Shown piece after piece: positions 6,520 through 14,310 of a stretch of DNA of 20,294 nucleotides (position 1 is the stretch's first letter; each line of letters starts with the position of its first letter). Both the position numbers and the translations under genes were made by a program. The notes under the pieces are model-generated. The model ran no database searches. It was not told the DNA's origin and worked only from the letters and a program-made list of their open reading frames with translations. Source of the DNA: an uncultured Oscillospiraceae bacterium (GTDB lineage Bacteria > Bacillota > Clostridia > Oscillospirales > Acutalibacteraceae); the NCBI GenBank assembly GCA_900552285.1, contig URYV01000010.1:1-20294 (forward strand), read 5' to 3'.

Positions 6520-7316
6520 TGCAATTCCTCCGACAGCGCCGCTTCGGCATCAATGTTATAAGCGGAAAGAATGGAGGCGATGGTTCCGTCCTGCTTCATT
6601 TCAAAAAGAACGTCGGTCAGCCTTTGGGCAAAATCCTCATGGGTTCCTTTTAAGAAAGCGACTCCGAGATTTGCCCGAAGTAAGGGCTCGTCAAGAATGC
6701 GAAATTTACCGTTCCATTTTTTCATATAGCTGCGGTAGGCGTTTTCATGCCCCGCACAGGCGTCGACATATCCGTCCTTCATGGCCGAAATAACATTCGC
6801 CATGGAAGGGAAGGCATAGAGATTTTTAAGATGAATTTTGTCGGACAGCTCTCCGTCGAGAAAAAGCTCTTCCGGTTTTGAGCTGTTCTGCACGGCAAGA
6901 GTTTTGCCGTTTAAATCGTCAAGAGTGTAAATACCGCTGTCCTCCGCAACAAGGACTATTTGCCGGCTTGACATATAAGGCCCCGCCCAGGTATATCTGT
7001 CCTCGCGGCCGTTCATTGTAAAGCTGCCCCAAAGGCAGTCAACCTCTCCGCTTTCGAGATAGCTGTCCTTTGTCTGCCATTTAATTTGTTTAAAAACAGC
7101 TTTATATCCGAGACGTTTGCAGGCCTCTGTGGCAATGTCAATATCAATGCCGACATATTGCTTGTCAACATAAAAATACGGCTCATAAATGTCGCTGCCG
7201 ATTGTCAAAATCGGAAGCCCGTCGTCGGAAGAGGACTTGCTGCCGCCGCAGGAACAAAGAATAAGGCATAGCACAAGCGCCAAAGCCGCGATATGTAAGA
7301 TGGAGGATTTTCGCAA
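6516..7316 (-). CDS. Lipoprotein, solute-binding protein family 3
   Basis: 266 aa. The chosen start is a TTG at 7316 with GAGGTGA just upstream; this gives a typical lipoprotein signal (RKSS, hydrophobic core, LCSC with Cys23 as probable lipidated residue). A further in-frame extension upstream would put charged residues before the signal and is rejected. The mature chain has the family 3 (amino-acid-binding) pattern: LTIGSDIYEPYFYVD..YVGIDIDIATEACKRLGY, GEVDCLWGSFTMNGREDRYTWAGPYMSS, LDDLNGKTLAVQNSS, MKDGYVDACAGHENAY. There are no ABC permease or ATPase genes next to it. It sits 20 bases after the GGDEF/HD-GYP gene and overlaps the kinase gene by four bases, so it is better read as a sensor subunit for the kinase than as a transporter part. 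The ligand is unknown; an amino acid or similar small molecule is likely. Confidence 0.85.
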   Translation of the reverse strand: MRKSSILHIAALALVLCLILCSCGGSKSSSDDGLPILTIGSDIYEPYFYVDKQYVGIDIDIATEACKRLGYKAVFKQIKWQTKDSYLESGEVDCLWGSFTMNGREDRYTWAGPYMSSRQIVLVAEDSGIYTLDDLNGKTLAVQNSSKPEELFLDGELSDKIHLKNLYAFPSMANVISAMKDGYVDACAGHENAYRSYMKKWNGKFRILDEPLLRANLGVAFLKGTHEDFAQRLTDVLFEMKQDGTIASILSAYNIDAEAALSEELQ

Positions 7317-7336
7317 AATATCACCTCGCAGAAAAA

Positions 7337-9670
7337 TTAAAAACCGTATACCTCGGTCATAATTTTGGATTTGACGGATTTGAGACATTCCACAAGCAGC
7401 GGATTAAATACTCCGCACTTGCCGCGCTCTATCATGTCGAAGGCCACGTCGGGCGAATATGTCTTCTTGTACACCCGATCACTTATCAGGGCGTCGAAAA
7501 CGTCGGCAATCGACACGATTTGCGCCGATATGGGGATTTCGTCCCCCGAAAGGCCGTCGGGATAGCCATTTCCGTCATAACGCTCGTGATGCCAACGGCA
7601 TATCTGCGCCGAAATTTTAAGCAGCGGTTCGTCCTTATATTTGTCAAGGGACTTGAGGACCGTTTCGCCGATGACGGTGTGCTTTTTGATTTCCTCAAAT
7701 TCCTCGTCGGTGAGTTTGCCGGGCTTGTTGAGAATTTTGGTGTCGATACCCATTTTGCCTATGTCGTGAAGGGTGGAGGCGGTGGAAATGAGGGCACATT
7801 CCTGAAGGCTTAAGGGGTATTTGTCGGTCATAAACACAAGGCGATCGAGCAGAATTTGGGTTACCTTCTGAATATGCTTTATGTGGGGAGCGCTCTCACC
7901 GTTTTTAATTCCCACCACGCCGCTGAGAATGTCGATCATCATGCGGTTGGTGCGCTCTTTTTCTCTCGATTCCCTTGTTACCATGGAAATAAGCCTGCGC
8001 TGCTTTGCATAAAGCTTAATAGTGTTGAAAATGCGCCGATAAATGACCTTGGAATCAAACGGACGGCTGATGTAATCGCTTACACCGAGGTCATAAGCCT
8101 TGCGGATGTTTTGGTCGGAGTCGTCGGAGGTTATCATAATGACCGGGATATTGTCGATAATGTTCGTCTTGTTCATTTCGTCGAGAACGTCAAAGCCGTT
8201 CATAACCGGCATGACAATGTCGAGAAGAATGAGAGAAATATCGGTTTTTTCGTTCTCGATTATCGAAAGACAGGCCGAGCCGTCGGCCGCCTCGGAAATT
8301 TCAAAGTCGTTTTTCAGCATTTCTCTGAGCATCATGCGGTTGATTTCGGAATCGTCAACAATGAGGATGTGCTCCTTTTTGTTTTCGGAAACTTCTTCCG
8401 AGGACATCTTTTCCTCCTGCAGCACCATGCACTCGGTGACAAAGGTGTTTTTCTGATTTTTTGCCCGATACATATATCGGTCGGCCCGTCCGACGGCTGT
8501 GTTGCAGGTTTCGTTTTTGGCCGTCACACCGCCCATGCTGACCGTTATTTTAAGTCCGTCGAAGCCCTCGATTGAGGAGGTCTCGATTTTGTGACGGATT
8601 TTAGAAAGAATATTTTCGAATTTATCGTCGTCTGTGTCGGGCATTATAAGGAGAAATTCGTCTCCGCCGAAACGTATGAGCATATCCTGGGGCTCGATAA
8701 AGTGCTTTATGGTGTTTGCAATCATGATAAGCGCTTTATCGCCGAGGCTGTGTCCGTAGGTGTCGTTGCAAAGCTTGAAGTCGTCAACATCTATGACGGC
8801 GACTCCGCCGAAAATCGGGCGGTATTTCAAATTTAATTCATAGAAATTGCGGTTGTGAGCCCCAGTCAGGCTGTCGCGGTAGTTTTCCTTGCGTATAAGA
8901 CCGATTTGACGCTCATATCTTTTGACGATACCGCTTATGTCAAGGCGGGAATAGGTTATAAAACGGTGCTTGTCGTCAACATAGGTGAAAACGGCTTTTT
9001 TATAGGAAAACTCGCCGTTTTCGTTAACAACGGTGAAAAACACTTTATACTCGTCCTGATGCTCGAGGGCACTCACAACATTTTCAAGGCGCATACGGTC
9101 GACAATGTATTTCGAGTCCTCCATGGCGAGGTGTTTTGAAAAGAAACGCTCCATCTGACAGTTATAGTCAAATTCCTCGACGGGCGGTTTTTTCATGCGG
9201 CTGGAAAAAACTATTATATAGGTGCCGGTTTCGCTGTCGATGTTCAGAATGTTGTCAAAGGAATTCTGTATCGATTTATAAAGGGAGGAGAATTTTATTT
9301 CGTTGTAGATGTTTTTGCCGGAAATGTAAAGCCGATTGGAATCAACGCGCTCAACGGTTATGTTGTACCACATAAGCTCGGAGCCGTTTATCTTGAATCT
9401 GAGCTGAAAATGTTCGGAATTCTTTCCGCTTTTCAAAAATTCGCCGAGATAGCTTTTGTTGAGATAGTGGGTCCAGTTATATTCGCTTGCGTCAAACTTA
9501 CATTCGTCTTTAAATATTCTCACAAGCTCATCCACCGAATATGCCTGCCCTTCAAGGGAGGAGGCCGCCCTGTCAAAGTGGACGAATATGCTTTCGTCGG
9601 CGATGTTATACTCCCAAAGACTATCGCAATAACGGGAAAGAATGTTTAAAAAATAGTTGTTTCCGGTCAT
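7337..9670 (-). CDS. GGDEF-REC-HD-GYP cyclic-di-GMP signalling protein
   Basis: 777 aa, cytoplasmic. Residues 1-250 look like one or two PAS-like sensor domains. A GGDEF diguanylate cyclase domain follows (about 264-410; DSLTGAHNRN, IDVDDFKLCND, FGGDEF with GGDEF at 335-339). The inhibitory I-site is broken: ExxD at 326-329 instead of RxxD. A REC domain (about 432-555) has Asp439/Asp440 and phospho-acceptor Asp484, but the usual Lys is Arg536. The C-terminal HD-GYP phosphodiesterase domain (about 590-770) has His635-Asp636, His664, HHERYDGNGYP at 694-704 and Asp723. The protein should be able to make and break cyclic-di-GMP, switched by its receiver domain. The start at 9670 has AAAGGG nine bases upstream. 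It heads the four-gene signalling operon and stands next to the riboswitch operon. Confidence 0.93.
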   Translation of the reverse strand: MTGNNYFLNILSRYCDSLWEYNIADESIFVHFDRAASSLEGQAYSVDELVRIFKDECKFDASEYNWTHYLNKSYLGEFLKSGKNSEHFQLRFKINGSELMWYNITVERVDSNRLYISGKNIYNEIKFSSLYKSIQNSFDNILNIDSETGTYIIVFSSRMKKPPVEEFDYNCQMERFFSKHLAMEDSKYIVDRMRLENVVSALEHQDEYKVFFTVVNENGEFSYKKAVFTYVDDKHRFITYSRLDISGIVKRYERQIGLIRKENYRDSLTGAHNRNFYELNLKYRPIFGGVAVIDVDDFKLCNDTYGHSLGDKALIMIANTIKHFIEPQDMLIRFGGDEFLLIMPDTDDDKFENILSKIRHKIETSSIEGFDGLKITVSMGGVTAKNETCNTAVGRADRYMYRAKNQKNTFVTECMVLQEEKMSSEEVSENKKEHILIVDDSEINRMMLREMLKNDFEISEAADGSACLSIIENEKTDISLILLDIVMPVMNGFDVLDEMNKTNIIDNIPVIMITSDDSDQNIRKAYDLGVSDYISRPFDSKVIYRRIFNTIKLYAKQRRLISMVTRESREKERTNRMMIDILSGVVGIKNGESAPHIKHIQKVTQILLDRLVFMTDKYPLSLQECALISTASTLHDIGKMGIDTKILNKPGKLTDEEFEEIKKHTVIGETVLKSLDKYKDEPLLKISAQICRWHHERYDGNGYPDGLSGDEIPISAQIVSIADVFDALISDRVYKKTYSPDVAFDMIERGKCGVFNPLLVECLKSVKSKIMTEVYGF

Positions 9671-9711
9671 TGATCCACGCCCTTTAAAATTTTAGTGCCA
9701 TAATCTATGTT

Positions 9712-9740
9712 ATATTAGCATACTTTTACTTTTTTTGCAA
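9712..9740 (-). promoter_or_regulatory. Extended -10 promoter of the signalling operon
   Basis: On the minus strand TTGCAA (9740-9735), a 17-base spacer and TAATAT (9717-9712), with TGC before the -10 box giving an extended -10 element. It lies about 45 bases before the start codon of the GGDEF/HD-GYP gene. Confidence 0.75.
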
Positions 9741-9744
9741 TGTT

Positions 9745-9766
9745 TTTCGGTATAATTTTGGTATAA
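9745..9766 (-). repeat. Tandem 11-bp repeat abutting the -35 box
   Basis: On the minus strand TTATACCAAAA (9766-9756) is followed directly by TTATACCGAAA (9755-9745), two copies with one mismatch, in phase with one helical turn and ending four bases before the -35 box. This is the usual place and layout for an activator that binds as a tandem dimer. The regulator is unknown. Confidence 0.6.
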
Positions 9767-9810
9767 AATGAGATAAAATTTAAAGAAATTACAATTTATT
9801 CTCCATAAAC

Positions 9811-9856
9811 AAAAATAAAAACCCGAAAGCAGCGAAATACCGTTGCCTTCGGGTTT
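9811..9856 (-). terminator. Intrinsic terminator after the DivIVA-like gene
   Basis: A 13-pair stem (AAACCCGAAGGCA with TGCTTTCGGGTTT, one wobble), a 12-base loop, and a trailing TTTTTATTTTT on the minus strand. It starts eight bases after the stop codon and separates this gene from the signalling operon. Confidence 0.9.
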
Positions 9857-9863
9857 AAAAATC

Positions 9864-10799
9864 TTATTTAATCTTTTCTTTTTTTGCTTCCGTCTTAGAG
9901 GAAAAATCCTTTTTTGCTCGGTATCTCCCATAATTTCCGACGTCCCTTTGTACTGCGGCTTTTGAACCGCCTTTTGAGACTCTGACCCTGTCGGAAGGGG
10001 AAGACGGTCTTACGCGTGGTGCGGCTTTTTTTTCGGTCGGCTGCTCTGCGGCAGGGGAAATGATTTTTTGTTCCTCTCCCGAGACCATCGCCACAATGCT
10101 GTCCGAAAGGCCTTCCTCGGAGGAGGGATCTTCTGTCGGGAGCTTTCCCGAGAAAGTCTCCTTGCTGCCGGCCGCAAATTCCGACGACTGTTTTTCATAT
10201 TCGCACAAAAGTCTTTCGCCGTCAAGGCGTACCTCTTGCACACCGCGTTTCATGTCTTCATAAATGCCGCAAAAGCTTTTTGCGTTTATCATGGCCGTTT
10301 TTGCCGAATGGGCAACGGCGCTTATGTCGTTTTGCAAAGCCGCAAAGGAAAGATTTATGTTTCTTTCGATTTCTTCATATCTTGCGAGAATTTCCTTGGA
10401 GGAGGACAGGGCAAGGTCAAACCGACGGTCAAGATCGCCGAGCATTTTTTCGGCGGTTTCCTTGGAATCGCACACGATTTCTCTGCCTGCGCCGTATGCT
10501 CTGCCGTAGATTTTGGCAATGTCGCCGTAAAGCTCTTCGGTTTCGCCGTTTTTTTGCGTCAGGGCCTCGTTTTCGGCCGCAAGGGAATCGTTTTCGGTCT
10601 TGAGACGGACGACGCTGCGTTCAACGATCGCCACCCGATTTTCAAGCTGTCCGATTTTTTCCTGTGCAAGCTCGGCCTTTAATTCGCTTTTTTCCTTTTC
10701 TCTTTCAAGTTCTTCTATGCGGCCGTTTAATTCCCGCATTTCATCGTCAACGGCGGCTCTTTTATATCCTCCGAAAATCGCTCTTTTAAAGGTTCTCAC
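9864..10799 (-). CDS. DivIVA-like coiled-coil protein
   Basis: 311 aa, starting at a GTG seven bases after AAAGGAGG. The N-terminus (FKRAIFGGYKRAAVDDEMRELNGRIEELE, residues 4-32) resembles the DivIVA/GpsB membrane-binding motif, F-x-x-x-x-GY-x-x-x-x-VD, which leads into a long coiled coil (about 17-90). A second helical region (about 90-205) follows, and then a low-complexity Ser/Pro/Lys/Arg-rich tail (about 215-311) that is likely disordered. By family such proteins sit at the division septum or cell poles and recruit others. It has its own near-consensus promoter and its own terminator, so it is a single-gene unit unrelated to its neighbours. The match is by motif and layout, not by overall similarity, so the label is given with care. 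Confidence 0.65.
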   Translation of the reverse strand: MRTFKRAIFGGYKRAAVDDEMRELNGRIEELEREKEKSELKAELAQEKIGQLENRVAIVERSVVRLKTENDSLAAENEALTQKNGETEELYGDIAKIYGRAYGAGREIVCDSKETAEKMLGDLDRRFDLALSSSKEILARYEEIERNINLSFAALQNDISAVAHSAKTAMINAKSFCGIYEDMKRGVQEVRLDGERLLCEYEKQSSEFAAGSKETFSGKLPTEDPSSEEGLSDSIVAMVSGEEQKIISPAAEQPTEKKAAPRVRPSSPSDRVRVSKGGSKAAVQRDVGNYGRYRAKKDFSSKTEAKKEKIK

Positions 10800-10837
10800 C
10801 TATATGCCTCCTTTGGAAAAATCGCTTATCGCATCTA

Positions 10838-10866
10838 ATTATATAATTTATAAAAGCCTCTGTCAA
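10838..10866 (-). promoter_or_regulatory. Near-consensus sigma-A promoter of the DivIVA-like gene
   Basis: TTGACA (10866-10861), 17-base spacer, TATAAT (10843-10838) on the minus strand, both boxes perfect. It lies about 40 bases before the GTG start and just after the end of the HxlR gene, suggesting strong constitutive expression. Confidence 0.9.
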
Positions 10867-10904
10867 GCAAAAGAGGATGCACAAGGCCGATGCGGTTTTA
10901 CGTT

Positions 10905-11246
10905 TCATGCCTTTTCATGGCTGCTTTTATATTCTTTTCCCCACAAAAGCATGGCGTCAAGAATGGGGCGGAGACTTTGTCCAAGCTCGGTCAGCGAGTA
11001 TTCCACCCTCGGCGGCACCTCGGCAAAGACCTCTCGGTGAACGAGTCCGCTTTTTTCCATGTCGCGCAGCTGAGCCGTCAGCACCTTTTGCGAAACATTT
11101 CCCACAGACTTTTTTAATTCTCCGAATCTTTTTTTGCCGGGCAGAAGGTCACGCAAAATCAGCACCTTCCATTTGTCGCCTATAAGTGTCAGTGTTGTTT
11201 CAACGGGGCAGGCGGGGAGGGCTGCGGTGTCTTTTGTTTCACTCAT
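10905..11246 (-). CDS. HxlR-family transcriptional regulator
   Basis: 113 aa with the HxlR winged-helix pattern along its whole length: CPVETTLTLIGDKWKVLILRDLLPGKKRFGELKKSVGNVSQKVLTAQLRDMEKSGLVHREVFAEVPPRVEYSLTELG, closing with the P-x-L-x-x-M-x-x-WG motif. The conserved N-terminal Cys13, the redox-sensing residue in several relatives, is present. Some HxlR proteins respond to reactive electrophiles or disulfide stress. The ATG has AGAGG eight bases upstream. It has its own promoter with a palindrome across the -10 box, fitting autorepression. Possible targets are the upstream methyltransferase/hydrolase genes, but no matching site was found in front of them. Confidence 0.93.
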   Translation of the reverse strand: MSETKDTAALPACPVETTLTLIGDKWKVLILRDLLPGKKRFGELKKSVGNVSQKVLTAQLRDMEKSGLVHREVFAEVPPRVEYSLTELGQSLRPILDAMLLWGKEYKSSHEKA

Positions 11247-11354
11247 ATGAATAACCTCTTTATCCCGTAATATGCCTTGTCTGCCGAAATGCCTGTCGGT
11301 TTCTTACGGAAAGCAACAGGCAAAAGCGCACTTGCACTCCTCACGGCGTCCATG

Positions 11355-11370
11355 GGCATATTATAATGCC
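11355..11370. promoter_or_regulatory. Palindrome over the HxlR -10 box (probable operator)
   Basis: GGCAT-ATTATA-ATGCC is a perfect inverted repeat with five-base arms, exactly framing the -10 box. Two more ATGCC copies lie in the leader (around 11273 and 11289). A regulator bound here would block the promoter; the HxlR protein itself is the natural candidate. Confidence 0.5.
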
Positions 11371-11388
11371 TGCCGCCGCAAAATGCAA
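11360..11388 (-). promoter_or_regulatory. Sigma-A promoter of the HxlR gene
   Basis: TTGCAT (11388-11383), 17-base spacer, TATAAT (11365-11360) on the minus strand, in the 171-base gap after the membrane methyltransferase gene. The start codon is about 110 bases further on. Confidence 0.75.
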
Positions 11389-11417
11389 CGGGATTTAATA
11401 ACTTTCGATTTTCCGAT

Positions 11418-12236
11418 TTATTTTTTGCCGACGATCATTGCCGAATCGCCGAGCATCATCGCTGCGGCGCGCTTTTTTGAACCGAAAATCGGTTCGGCCG
11501 TTTCTACATATCGAACGTCGGAAAATCCCATGCCGCGGAGCTTTTCCGCAAAGGCGTTCATGTCACCGTACATGGCCGGTTTCATGTTGTCGTGCAGCAG
11601 GAACACGCCGCCTTTTTTCAGTACGCGCAGGCTCTCAAGCAGCAGATCCTGTTTGTTTGCTCCCATAATATTATGATAAACATAATTGCTGATAACCGCG
11701 TCAAAGCTTTCGTCGGGAAAATCAAGCTTGTTTGCGTCGCCGTGAACAAAGGTGCAGCGGCTGCCGACCCCTTCCGACTCGGCGTTCTTTTCGCAGACGG
11801 CCTTGCTGTAATTATACATTGCGCCCCAATAGTCGAGTCCCGTGATTTGTGCGTTCGGCCAGGTGAGTGCTGCGCGCACGGACATTGCGCCCGAGCCGCA
11901 GCCGACCTCCAACAGCTTTCCTTGTCCGTCAAAATCAAGATTGCTGAGAATGGTTTTGTGAACCTGTTCCATCATACCGCCCTTTCCGAAGGCATACTGA
12001 CGGCGAATCCATGCCATCCAGCCGGTCATGACAAGCAAAACGGCAACGGCGACGGCGAAAATAATTCCGAGCACGGTGATTTTAAACACGGCAAAGGACA
12101 GCACGGTCAGCGCCGCAGCAAGCAGTATACCTGCGCCGAAAGCGTAGAACACGGGATTTGACATCCAGCTGCCGTAGTCCTCTCCGTGGGTTCCGACCTT
12201 GATTTTTTTCTGCATTTCGGATATGTTGTTTTTCAT
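11418..12236 (-). CDS. Membrane-anchored class I SAM-dependent methyltransferase
   Basis: 272 aa. Two closely spaced membrane helices (about 28-50 and 53-75) come first, then a Rossmann methyltransferase domain with motif I LEVGCGSG (109-116), the acidic residue in ITGLDYW (Asp135), HGDANKLDFPDESFDAVISNYVYHNI and LLHDNMKP. The membrane anchor is unusual for this family and suggests a membrane-bound or hydrophobic substrate. The gene starts one base after the stop of the DUF2812-like gene, so the two are in one operon. The substrate cannot be told from sequence. No clear terminator follows it. Confidence 0.85.
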   Translation of the reverse strand: MKNNISEMQKKIKVGTHGEDYGSWMSNPVFYAFGAGILLAAALTVLSFAVFKITVLGIIFAVAVAVLLVMTGWMAWIRRQYAFGKGGMMEQVHKTILSNLDFDGQGKLLEVGCGSGAMSVRAALTWPNAQITGLDYWGAMYNYSKAVCEKNAESEGVGSRCTFVHGDANKLDFPDESFDAVISNYVYHNIMGANKQDLLLESLRVLKKGGVFLLHDNMKPAMYGDMNAFAEKLRGMGFSDVRYVETAEPIFGSKKRAAAMMLGDSAMIVGKK

Positions 12237-12237
12237 T

Positions 12238-12732
12238 TTATCCTTCCTTTCTTTTGTCTGTGAGTTTTTTGATTAAACGGGTATATGAGGTGCAAAGAAA
12301 AATGCACATTGCTCCGTATGCCGCAAAGACGGCGGCGGGAATAAAGAGCCATTCGCACAGCTTTGCCGCCGACAGCACAAGGAGCCCAAAGACAATCGGA
12401 CACAATAAGCTTCCGAAAACCATCGGGCGGCGTATTGCACGGCAGATTTCAAGCTCCTGCTCCTCGGTATAAAGTCGAAAATCGCGTTTGCTGCGGAAAA
12501 TAGCCCAAAAGGAGTATCGGGACACAAATTCGATTTGCTTTGCGGCCAAATCGCTTTCCGCGTCGCTTTTTCCGCGCAGGTAGCACACGCGAAAGGTATA
12601 TTCGTCCGGCTCGCAGGGCTCAAAAGTCCAAACGCCTTCCACAAGGCTTTTTGCCGCAAAGCCCTTGTGACACATCTTTGCCATATATGCTTCATCCGCC
12701 TTGTGGTTTGGGCAATAGTTGAATTTTTTCAT
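12238..12732 (-). CDS. DUF2812-like membrane protein
   Basis: 164 aa. The first 90 residues are soluble and begin with a family-like pattern (KKFNYCPNHKADEAYMAKMCHKGF... VWTFEPCEPDEYTFRVCYL); two membrane helices follow (about 103-120 and 125-150), then a basic tail (RLIKKLTDKRKEG). This fits the DUF2812 group, small membrane proteins often found beside PadR-type regulators in Bacillota; here no PadR gene is present. The start lies four bases after the alpha/beta hydrolase stop and has GGTGAG upstream. Its function is unknown. Confidence 0.7.
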   Translation of the reverse strand: MKKFNYCPNHKADEAYMAKMCHKGFAAKSLVEGVWTFEPCEPDEYTFRVCYLRGKSDAESDLAAKQIEFVSRYSFWAIFRSKRDFRLYTEEQELEICRAIRRPMVFGSLLCPIVFGLLVLSAAKLCEWLFIPAAVFAAYGAMCIFLCTSYTRLIKKLTDKRKEG

Positions 12733-12736
12733 ACTC

Positions 12737-13585
12737 TCACCGTTTGTTTAAAAAGCCGCGAATGACGCCGATGTAATCGTCTGTCTTGAGAACCGTCGAC
12801 AAATGCCCTCCCGAAACGTAAGAAATTTCAGGGTCGTGCATAAGCTTGATAAGATCCTGCTGCATTTTTTCAGAAAAGAAATCCCTGTCGGGCAGGATAA
12901 GAAGAATTTTTCCTTTAAGTGCCGCAAAATCCGCCGCCGTAACGGGCGTTTGGTTCATAAGGTCGGCGAGAAGTCCGGAAATATGCACGTCCTTTTGCTG
13001 TTTATAGTCCTTGAATATCGTTTCAAACATATCCCGCGCATAGGCGATTTCCTCGGGGCTTTCGTTGCGAATGTGACCCATGCCGAGCTTAATGAGCCTC
13101 GGTTTCAGCTTTTCATAGTTGCAATGTTTCATATACCAAAGCATGACCGGGGCAAGACGGTATTTTCTTTTGAGTGACTTAAGGGTGTTTTCATCCATAC
13201 CGCCGGTGGAAATCAAAATCATTCCGCCGACGTCGCGGGGATAGTTTTGAACATATATCTGAGCTACCATACCGCCGTCGCTTGCGCCGATAAAAATCGG
13301 TTTTTCAATGCCGATTTTTTTGAAAAAGGCATTCATTCCAACCACAAGCTCACGGTTTGTTGCAAGCTCAAGGGGATAATCAAACAGCAGCACGCGATAA
13401 TCCTTCGAAAGCCCGTCAACATAGTCCATCCACATTTCGAGGGTGTTCATTCCGCCGTTTAGCAAAACAACGGTTTTTGCCGTTTTATTGCCGCACAGCA
13501 CATATCTGAACCGTGCCCCGTTCACCGTTATGTTTTCACAGGGGTGCTCTGCCGCAAAGATTTTCAGCTTTTCGGAAAACAGCAT
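12737..13585 (-). CDS. Alpha/beta hydrolase
   Basis: 282 aa, soluble. The fold is recognised by LLNGGMN (oxyanion region, about 41-47), the nucleophile elbow GASDGG with Ser102, the acid in LPDRDFF (Asp233 or Asp235) and His261 in SGGHLS. The catalytic triad is therefore complete. The lid region (about 130-215) is helical and variable. Substrate is unknown; relatives include esterases, lactonases and C-C hydrolases. It starts 64 bases after the small methyltransferase gene and is closely followed by the DUF2812-like gene, so it is part of the same minus-strand operon. Confidence 0.88.
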   Translation of the reverse strand: MLFSEKLKIFAAEHPCENITVNGARFRYVLCGNKTAKTVVLLNGGMNTLEMWMDYVDGLSKDYRVLLFDYPLELATNRELVVGMNAFFKKIGIEKPIFIGASDGGMVAQIYVQNYPRDVGGMILISTGGMDENTLKSLKRKYRLAPVMLWYMKHCNYEKLKPRLIKLGMGHIRNESPEEIAYARDMFETIFKDYKQQKDVHISGLLADLMNQTPVTAADFAALKGKILLILPDRDFFSEKMQQDLIKLMHDPEISYVSGGHLSTVLKTDDYIGVIRGFLNKR

Positions 13586-13649
13586 AATTTATATCCTTCT
13601 TTCATCCGTTGATTTTACTGATGATTCGTTTTTACACAGGCGATTTTGT

Positions 13650-14252
13650 TTATGTTTTTTCGATAACGGCTACGGCACAGGGGATTCTGCCGTCACATAA
13701 AATAAAACGGGTGTTTTCATATCCCGCGTCGGCAAAAAATTGCCTGTATGTTTTAAAGGTGAATTCGTTTTTAAAATCGGTGCCGACCTTTTTTACGGCG
13801 CCCGAAAGGCCGTTCCTTTTGCCCTTGTCGGTTTTATTCATGTAGGTGGGGATGATTAGTCTGCCGCCCGATTTGCACACTCGGTCAAGTTCATTCAGAG
13901 CTGCAGCCGGGTTTTCAAGAAGATGAATGACATTTGCGGCGACAACTGCGTCAAACCGCTCGTCGGGGTAGGGGAGGGTTAAAATATTTGACCTTTCAAA
14001 TCGAACGTTTCGTCTGCCCTTAAGTTTTTTTCCTGCCCTTTTCAGCATTTTTTCGGAAAAGTCGGTGGCAATCAGATTTTTGCATTTCGGCGCCATGGCC
14101 GCGGTGAGCAGACCCGTGCCGCAGGCACATTCCAAAACCTCATCGGAACGGAAAATCAGCTTTTCGACTGCGGCGCACAGCGCCTTGTTTGCTTTTCGGT
14201 TAATGCCGTCGGCAAAAAGGTCGTATGCCCAGGCAACGTTGTCCCAAAACAT
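13650..14252 (-). CDS. Class I SAM-dependent methyltransferase (soluble)
   Basis: 200 aa. The opening MFWDNVAWAYDLFADGINR is typical of the UbiE/Methyltransf_11 group. Motif I reads LECACGTG (40-47), followed by IATDFSEKML, LPYPDERFDAVVAANVIHLLENP and LNELDRVCKSGGRLIIPTYM. The C-terminal part (FKTYRQFFADAGYENT) matches the family. There is no membrane segment. The start has AAGGGAG ten bases upstream. It lies 58 bases after the metallo-hydrolase gene in the same operon. Its substrate is unknown. Confidence 0.9.
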   Translation of the reverse strand: MFWDNVAWAYDLFADGINRKANKALCAAVEKLIFRSDEVLECACGTGLLTAAMAPKCKNLIATDFSEKMLKRAGKKLKGRRNVRFERSNILTLPYPDERFDAVVAANVIHLLENPAAALNELDRVCKSGGRLIIPTYMNKTDKGKRNGLSGAVKKVGTDFKNEFTFKTYRQFFADAGYENTRFILCDGRIPCAVAVIEKT

Positions 14253-14310
14253 ATCATATCGGCTCCCTTAACAAAACAGAATTTCGGTGCTTTTGCAAAG
14301 TCACGGAGAA

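Noticed and set aside
7317..7388. Longer start for the solute-binding lipoprotein
   Set aside because: The extension places charged residues before the lipoprotein signal and overlaps the previous gene; GAGGTGA directly precedes the TTG at 7316.
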